Of a DNA stretch of 64,000 nt, positions 57,686-64,000 are shown one piece after another. The notes beneath the pieces were generated by a model. That model made no database searches. It saw only the letters and a list, made by a program, of their open reading frames with translations, and was not told where the DNA came from. A program made the position numbers and the translations under genes. The stretch is from positions 36,358,467-36,422,466 of the forward strand of contig JBANSL010000004.1 in assembly GCA_037127255.1 (NCBI GenBank), written 5' to 3'. Each line of letters begins with the position of its first letter. Position 1 is the first letter of the stretch. Source of the DNA: Persicaria tinctoria. Lineage: Eukaryota; Streptophyta; Magnoliopsida; Caryophyllales; Polygonaceae.

Positions 57686-57924
57686 TCAGAAGTGGGAGAC
57701 TATGTGTATTCCCTTACTGAATTGAAGACAATTTGATCCTAATAGCTCTAAGAGGCATTTCAGCAAACACCTGGTAGGCAGATTTAGCTTCAGTAGGCTA
57801 GTTGGAACATCATTGCATTCAATCACTACACAGAACTCCTTTGAACTCACCCTATAACCAGCACTCTTAATCGTGACCAATCCAGGCAAGAAATCAGGCA
57901 ATTCATCCCATTCTTCTGATTCAA
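57686..57924 (-). pseudogene. Unidentified captured gene fragment in MULE F
   Basis: On the minus strand, after a TTGCTTGTAG acceptor, about 80 codons are open: ESEEWDELPDFLPGLVTIK, SAGYRVSSKEF, CVVIECNDVPTSLLKLNLP. Upstream (58380-58150, minus) is a UTR-like segment ending inside the terminal repeat. I do not recognise the family. Confidence 0.45.
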
Positions 57925-58974
57925 CTACAAGCAAAGAAATATGAATTACCTAACGAGTTCCTGTATATCAGCATTCACCCATCTGAAATACTTACAACTC
58001 TCCTCCACCTACGAACACTTCAATTTCAAAACTCACTCCAACACCTTCAAATTTATAGATTAGGAAAAGCAAAATATTTTGGCAGAAAGCAACGTTGTGG
58101 GCATGTCCCTTCGAAACCCCCAAATTTGAAACCCTAATTTTCAAAAAATTTCAACTAGATACCTTCTTCAATTCGGTCCGACTCCGCCTCTCCTCGAGAC
58201 TACGATGACGCTTGTCCTGTCCTTGCTTGGTCGGCGGCCTCCACGTTCGGGTAGCGTCGCCTGCTCGATCTCTCAGTTGCCTCCCCTGAGTCACCTCTTC
58301 TTCTCTCAGTTGAGATTTTCCTCTCACCGAGTCACCGAACGTCCGAACTGTTCTTCTCTTTCTTTCTTCTATTTTCATTTTTTTAAAATAAAAACAAACG
58401 GAGTGTCATTCATCTGTTAAGTATAAGTGGGTAAGGGCACGACGCGAATTTTTCCCAAACCTGAGGGGTACTACACGAAATATGTAAAAGAGTTGTATAC
58501 CCCGCGAAAATTGCAACACCCCAAGGGCACCTCGCGAAATTTCTGTTAATAAAATTATAAAATCATAAATAAATGATTAAAAGTAGCATATTGCCAACTT
58601 CTGGTGACAAGAATTTAAACATCCACAAATACATGTTGTTCTTATATGATATTTATACTCTACTTCTGGAGATCGATTTGCCAAAACATGATATTTGTAC
58701 TCTTTATACAAATCATCGCTACATTGATGATTAAAAATTTTAAAGCTTTATCTACTGCAGGAGATAAGTTTCATCAAGATATAAAAGCTAACATATTTTA
58801 TCTTCTTCAAGAGATAAATTTATCACTTCTGGGATAATATACAAATTAAACAATTCATATCTACTTCGGGAGATAATATTTATCTACGTCAGGAGATAAT
58901 GCCTGCCTACTTTGGGAGACAAAGGATGAAAAGAAAAATATAATATATGAATATAAATACATAAAATAAAAGGA

Positions 58975-59105
58975 TAATCATTGTTCATTGCTACGGGGAT
59001 GAGATTTATCGTTCATCGCTACAGGGATGAGATTTATCGTTCGTCGCTACGGGGATGAGATTTATCTTTTCATCACTACGGGGATGAAATTTATCGATAA
59101 TATCA
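58975..59105. repeat. Four tandem copies of a ~33-bp unit
   Basis: GCTACGGGGATGAGATTTAT plus CGTTCATC repeats from 58981; shorter relatives (TCTACTTCGGGAGATAA) surround it. Confidence 0.85.
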
Positions 59106-60467
59106 AGTGATTTATAATATCAATTTTCTTACTTTCATCCACTTCGGGAGATGAGATTGATTTATCTCTATAAAGATATGTATAATTCTTACAAGTGCGT
59201 CCTCTTCGGGGGATAATGATATTGATTTGTCTCTATTGAGAAAAATATAGCTCTATGTGTATATATCATCTTCAATCGCTAAGAAAATGTTGAAAATTGT
59301 CTCTTCGAGGACAATATATATATAGATCTCATATATATCCCACTTCTAGGGATTAAATCATTTTTTTTTCATTCAAGAGAATAATTTTATTGGATCCACT
59401 TCCGGGGATATATCTACATGGATGAGTTTCAACATTTATAAATTTGATCAATCATCCACTTCGAGGGCTGAGATTATAGAAAATTAAACTAAAATTTTAT
59501 TTGATTCGTCCACTTCAGGGGAGAATTCAAAAGACGTCACCAATTTTCTATATATATATCCTCTTTGGGGGATAATTTGGTATTAGTTAATATCTTCAAG
59601 ATATAAACAATTAAAAGAGTCAACAATAATAATAAATGTCTGAAATAAATATAATAAAATAGGTTTGATAAACTTCCGGTAATTAATATGGAAGATCAAT
59701 AGTCATAATTTAATATATCTTTTATCTACTTCAGAAGATAATAACGGGGATGAATCATCCACTTCTAGGGATTAATCATTATTAAAAAAATATTATAATT
59801 TTATCAACCATCCACTTCGGAGGAGGAAAATCGATCATCTCTACGGGGATGCTATTTATTACGTACAACATGTATATCGATCTACTTCGGGTGATGATAA
59901 GTTTTGTCTCCTTAAAGACAATTTTCTAAAATATATAGTATATCCTCTTCGGGGATAATTGATTAATTAATCTCTTCAAGAGATATACAATTAAAAAAAA
60001 CGGATGAAATAAGTAAACGAATGTAGCAATTGAATACTGCACAATCAATTGATTAGATGTATCAATTAGGCATGAAATTGATCACACACACATGTATACT
60101 CCGTATGACAATGAAAGAGTGTAATATCCATGAGCAAGAAATTCTCATATGATCAGACACTACTGTATATATATGTGGGATAAAATAATAAGTAAAAAAA
60201 ACAGTGTAGTTGGTGTGAAACATGCAAATCTTATTTCAATGGGACAATGAAAGAGTGTAATATTATTTGCATAGAATGTATCACTATTACATTGTCTGTA
60301 TCTGTCAAAGGAGAAGTACAAAGCCTTATATAGACATAGATGGAGATAGGTTACAAGTTAAGGATAAGGAAGTCATAAATAATGGTATTTTGGTCTTCCA
60401 CCATGTGGGGGTGGAGAAGAGGCATGGAAGTGAAACATCCACCTACATAATTATATGGTTCATAACA

Positions 60468-60859
60468 TTTATTTATATTTATTATTTACTTCATTTTTTT
60501 TATTGGATACATATTCAAATTCAACCATCAAAATCTTCATGATCTTACAGTCCATAAATGGTCTAATGAATCCATTTTTAGAGGTGAATCCACGTAAAAA
60601 TAAGTATATACTAGGGGGCATGCCCGTGCATACGCACGGGACATAATTTAATCAGATCGAATCATATGGTATTAAAGTTTATCAAATCATATGGTATTAA
60701 AGTTTTATATGATTGGTTCTTATTATTGGAAATTATATCAAAGAAATAATTATATATAGTTAAACTACGTGGAATTGAATTTATTAGGAATATATTTGGT
60801 TTATATAGATTTGAGAAGAAAACTCAGTATTATTTATAGTCATCCATAATATATTTATA
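60468..60859. other. AT-rich stretch with a small hairpin and a short duplication
   Basis: No gene. CCCGTGC-ATAC-GCACGGG (60623-60640) is a perfect 7-bp stem. ATCATATGGTATTAAAGTTT is present twice (60661, 60687). Confidence 0.6.
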
Positions 60860-63130
60860 GGGTCAATTTGCCAATTATACAAATACAAAGGCCAAATTAG
60901 CCAAATATACAAGATTGTGGGAATTTTACAAAACTATACACAACCCTTGCCCCTCCTATGTGCCCCCCTCCCCCTCCAGCGTGCCCCCCTGCGCCCCCCT
61001 CCACGTTAGCAATTTTTTTTTTTTTTTTCGCGCGCCAATGCTGACGCCGACGTCGGGAATGTTGACGTCAGCAATGCTGACACCGTTTACAAGGAAGATT
61101 TTTTTGTTTTTTTTTGTTTTTTTTTTGGAAATTTTACAGTAAACCACCCCTTATTTATTAGGTTTTTCATTTAACCACCTCTTATACAAAATCTTTCACT
61201 AAACCACCCCTTATTGATTAGACTTTTCATTTAACCACCCCTTATACAAAACCTTTCACTAAACCACCCCTTATATAATTCTGTCAACAGATAACCACCC
61301 CTACCTCTATTCCATCCAATTTGATGTTAAAAAATTATGAAAAGACCAAAATGCCATTTTTAAAACTATCCATCTTTGACTCTCTTGCCTCTGCTCGTGC
61401 TCGATTTATTTCAGTTCTCTAGTGGTGGACTGGTGGATCACGACTGGCTTGGCGGTGACTCAGGTGCTCGATCGGATTCACTGGCTTGTTAATTAATTTC
61501 GAATGAACCGTCCTATTACAGGGGTAAATATAAGAAAATATTAAGAAAATGTTTTGACCGCTAAGAATCCGCCAATAAGGCCGCCGAACCGTCTTGGTGC
61601 TTGGCGGTACCCCACCGCCGAGCATCCGCCGAGCGTTTTTTAGAACATTTATTATACCTTGTGATTGGAGAACCTTCTGCATTCGTGATCAGTTTACATC
61701 ATCGAATCCCTCTCCGAATCCCATGGTCGTGTAGCCTGAAGTTCGTCGATGGCTCTGAAGTCTGGACGATCGTAGGATTTCCATATATGGCAGAAAGGTT
61801 GAAGATGGATAGTTAAAAAAAAAAGGGCATTTCGGTCTTTTCAGAATTTTTTAACATCAAATTGGACCGAATAGAGCTAGGGGCGGTCATCTGTTGACGG
61901 GATTATATAAGGGGTGGTTAATTTAGTGAAAGGTTTTGTATAAGGGGTGGTTAAATGAAAAGTCTAATAAATAAGGGGTGGTTAAATGAAAAGCCTAATA
62001 AATAAGAGGTGGTTTAGTGAAAGGTTTTGTATAAGAGGTGGTTAAATGAAAAGCCTAATAAATAAGGAGTGGTTTAGTGAAAGATTTTGTATAAGGGGTG
62101 GTTAAATAAAAAGCCTAATAAATAAGGGGTGGTTTCCTGTAAAATTTCCTTTTTTTTTCTGCTCGCCAATGCATACGCCGACGTCGGGAATGTTGACGTC
62201 AGCAATGCTGACACCGTTTACAAGGAAGGTTTTTTTTGTTTTTTTTTCGCGTGTCAATGCTCACGCCGACGTCGGAAATGTTGACGTCAGCAATGCTGAC
62301 ACCGTTTACAAGTAAGTTTTTTTTCCACGCGTCAATGCTGACGCCGACGATGGGAATGTTGACATCAGCAATGCTGACGCCGTCTACGAGATTGCTGACG
62401 CCGATGACAATGACGTCGGGAATGCTGACGTCAGCATTGCTCACACCCTCTACGAGGATGTTGACGCCGACAATGATGACATCGAAGAACAATATATTTG
62501 ATGTATTAAGTCATTAAAAATATAAACGGGGGAGAACAAATAGACAAGGAATGTTCTACCAAAAAAAAACGAATATTTTTTTTTTTTTTTGTAGTGAGAA
62601 ACAAAGAATAAAGGTAAACAATTAAAACAAAGAATTTTTCGATGCCGACGATGCTGACCTCTTTCTTCATCCATCTCTTATATTGCAAAAACGAGGTCAT
62701 CAAATATATACCTACATAAAAATATGTATAAAAACGATGTCAGCACTAAAAAATACGTATAAAAACGATGTCACCACTAAGAAATAAACCAATATTTAAG
62801 GACTGAAACATACATATATACTTACATATATAATATCAAATTAAAAACGATGTCAGCACTAAAAAATACACATAAAAACTATGTCAGCATTAAAAAATAA
62901 ACCAATTTTTTAGGACTCAAGCATACATATATACCTACATATATAATATCAAACTAAAAACGATGTCAGCGCTAAAAAATATACATAAAAACGGTGTCAG
63001 CATTAAGAAACAAACCAGTTTTTAAGAACTCAAGTATATAAATATACCTACATATATAATATCCAACTAAAAACGATGTCAGCACTAAAAAATACGCATA
63101 AAAACGATGTCTGCACTAAAAAAAATACGC
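60860..63130. mobile_element. MULE copy 2, same family as 41024-43852, interrupted
   Basis: The left end GGGTCAATTTGCCAATTATAC and the following AAATTAGCCAAATATACAAG match copy 1. The GACGTC array and the GATGTCAGCACTAAAAAA array follow. After about 63130 the similarity ends and no right terminal repeat is found, so this copy is truncated or carries different cargo. The interior is split by element E. Confidence 0.72.
61127..62149. mobile_element. Element E: 1.02-kb MULE-like element with long inverted repeats
   Basis: Begins GGAAATTTTACAGTAAACCA; reversed right end GGAAATTTTACAGGAAACCA. The inverted repeats extend over about 230 bp and contain sub-repeats of AACCACCCCTTATACAAAA (two to three on the left, more on the right). 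It is flanked by nine T on both sides (61118-61126, 62150-62158), compatible with a 9-bp duplication in a T-run. The middle (61390-61800) has no recognised gene. Confidence 0.8.
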
Positions 63131-63194
63131 ATAAAATCAAGTAGGAACCAACCGGGTCGTGCAAAAGTGAACAAGTGAAGATGCCAAGCATTAA

Positions 63195-63425
63195 AACTAA
63201 TGATGTAACAGTAGCAAACTAATGATGCATTAAAACATTCAATAGAAACACTCCATTGGTTACAATTTTCTAATGATGTAACGGTAGCAAACTAATGGGG
63301 CAATTTGATATATAAGGAAAAATGTTTCTTTAACTATACTTGTGGGAGATTGGGCCAATTTGGGGGCAGGGCTACCAGTTGTAAAGGTGAAAGCTAATGG
63401 GGCAATTTGATATATAAGGAAAAAA
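63195..63425. repeat. Short direct repeats
   Basis: TAATGATGTAACRGTAGCAA occurs near 63200 and 63274; AATGGGGCAATTTGATATAT at 63293 and 63394. No gene seen in 63131-63440. Confidence 0.75.
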
Positions 63426-63440
63426 TCAGTAGCTTGCATA

Positions 63441-63679
63441 TACTACCTCCGTTCCACAATACATGTCCTTTTAATTTTCAGCACGTTTTTTAAGGAACGA
63501 AAAGCTCTATAAAATATTATTTTTTTAATTAATTTTTTAATATAATTTGATACTTGTTACTAACAAGTATCAAATTATATAAAAAAATTAATTAAAAAAA
63601 TAATATTTTATAGAGTTTTCCGCTCCTTAAAAAACGTGCTGAAAACCAAAAGACCATGTATTATGGAACGGAGGGAGTA
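63441..63679. mobile_element. Stowaway-like MITE 4
   Basis: Nearly perfect palindromic element: left ACCTCCGTTCCACAATACATG, right reversed CTCCCTCCGTTCCATAATACATG, TA borders; the arms AATTAATTTTTTAATATAATTTG pair across a short centre. Confidence 0.88.
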
Positions 63680-64000
63680 ATAATTTTGATCATTGAAGAT
63701 TTAGGACATTTGAACACCTAATCTTAAGAGCAGCTTAATAGACAATAATGCAGCACAATAATCCTACAGTAGCATATAAGATTGAACTGAACCCCTGAAC
63801 AAGCAACAGAACACTCATCCATACTGCAAAAGATCACAAAGAAATTCGCACAGACAAATTCTACAATCAAAACCCCAATTCTACAATCAACACTCATCCA
63901 TACTGCAAAAGATCACAAAGAAATTCGCACAGATAAAAGATCACAACTCCTGAACTATCAACCAACGCATCTCTCTTCTAAACCTAAAACCCCAATTCTA
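63680..64000. other. End of window, no gene seen
   Basis: Contains a direct duplication: CACTCATCCATACTGCAAAAG plus the following AGAAATTCGCACAGA at 63813 and 63891 (period 78). Confidence 0.7.

Larger units (their letters stand above)
55193..58545. mobile_element. MULE F: Pack-MULE of 3.35 kb
   Basis: Perfect 9-bp duplication TTAATAAAA (55184-55192, 58546-58554). Terminal inverted repeats of about 120 bp begin CATAAATTTCGCGAGGTACC and CAGAAATTTCGCGAGGTGCC and share GCGGGGTATACAACTCTTTTAC. No transposase. Cargo: a leader and exon-like block on + (55480-55556, donor GTGAGT), TFIIF-beta fragments on +, two tRNA-like sequences in inverted orientation, and an unidentified gene fragment on -. The element sits inside the coding-free LTR-like unit. 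Confidence 0.9.
51218..60467 (-). mobile_element. Coding-free unit bounded by short LTR-like direct repeats
   Basis: Direct repeats at 51218-51443 and about 60273-60467 share TGTATCACTATTACATTGT, CTTATATAG, GATGGAGATAGGTTACAAG and CCACCATGTGG. Read on the minus strand the left one is TGTTATGAAACC...CTTCAACA with TATA box CTATATAAGG, and CCAAGGGGGAG next to it fits a PPT, so the unit is probably an LTR element on the minus strand. The roughly 5.5-kb interior (without MULE F and MITE 3) has no protein domain. No PBS or matching 5-bp duplication is seen. A LARD-like element is the best guess. Confidence 0.5.

Overview
The window is nuclear DNA of a flowering plant, most likely a eudicot (the exact group is inference). 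It is almost wholly a nest of transposable elements inserted into older transposon-like genes. The evidence is Ty3 retrotransposons with tRNA primer-binding sites, a CACTA element, several Mutator-like (MULE) elements with 9-bp target duplications, Stowaway-like MITEs, GT-AG introns and long AT-rich spacers. I see no intact host gene, rRNA gene, CRISPR array or bacterial sequence.

Left part (1-28.8 kb). A poly(A)-type retroposon 3' end (1-979) abuts a Ty3 LTR (980-3023). The original locus then carries a Ulp1-like (C48) cysteine-protease gene (3024-3717 and 25228-26184) that is split by an 11.7-kb Athila element, A (3718-25222, + strand). Element A has LTRs, a tRNA-type PBS, gag, protease, RT, RNase H, integrase, an Athila ORF-1/env-position ORF and a PPT. 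A's gag is itself split by element B (5354-15131, - strand, perfect 5-bp duplication AGGAC). B is an Athila-like, non-autonomous element with gag and protease but no RT/RNase H/integrase core. A degenerate minus-strand gene (26.6-27.6 kb) follows.

Middle (28.5-44.8 kb). An Agenet-domain (Tudor-like) gene is split by a chromovirus-type Ty3 element, C (28842-44701, perfect duplication TCGTG). C carries three nested insertions: a poly(A) retroposon in its 5' LTR (29802-30377), a 3.8-kb CACTA element in gag (31849-35679) that holds spliceable captured exons, and a 2.8-kb MULE in its 3' LTR (41024-43852).

Right part (44.8-64 kb). This holds MULE ends, an RNase H-like pseudogene, four Stowaway-like MITEs, two further terminal-inverted-repeat elements (47.7-49.5 and 49.8-50.4 kb) and a coding-free unit bounded by short LTR-like repeats (51218-60467). 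A 3.35-kb Pack-MULE (55193-58545) sits inside that unit. It carries TFIIF-beta gene fragments and an inverted pair of tRNA-like sequences. A second copy of the MULE family found in C's 3' LTR (60860 onward) is interrupted by yet another MULE (61127-62149).

The genes do not form a working pathway. Each element's ORFs served its own replication, and essentially all are now broken by stops, frameshifts, missing catalytic residues or later insertions. Less ordinary signals are a TCGATCTCGA-type motif seeded through LTRs and coding parts of the B family, hairpin-plus-polypurine modules shared by A and B, a 25-bp RNA hairpin in a retroposon, the tRNA-like inverted pair, and gene capture by CACTA and MULE elements.
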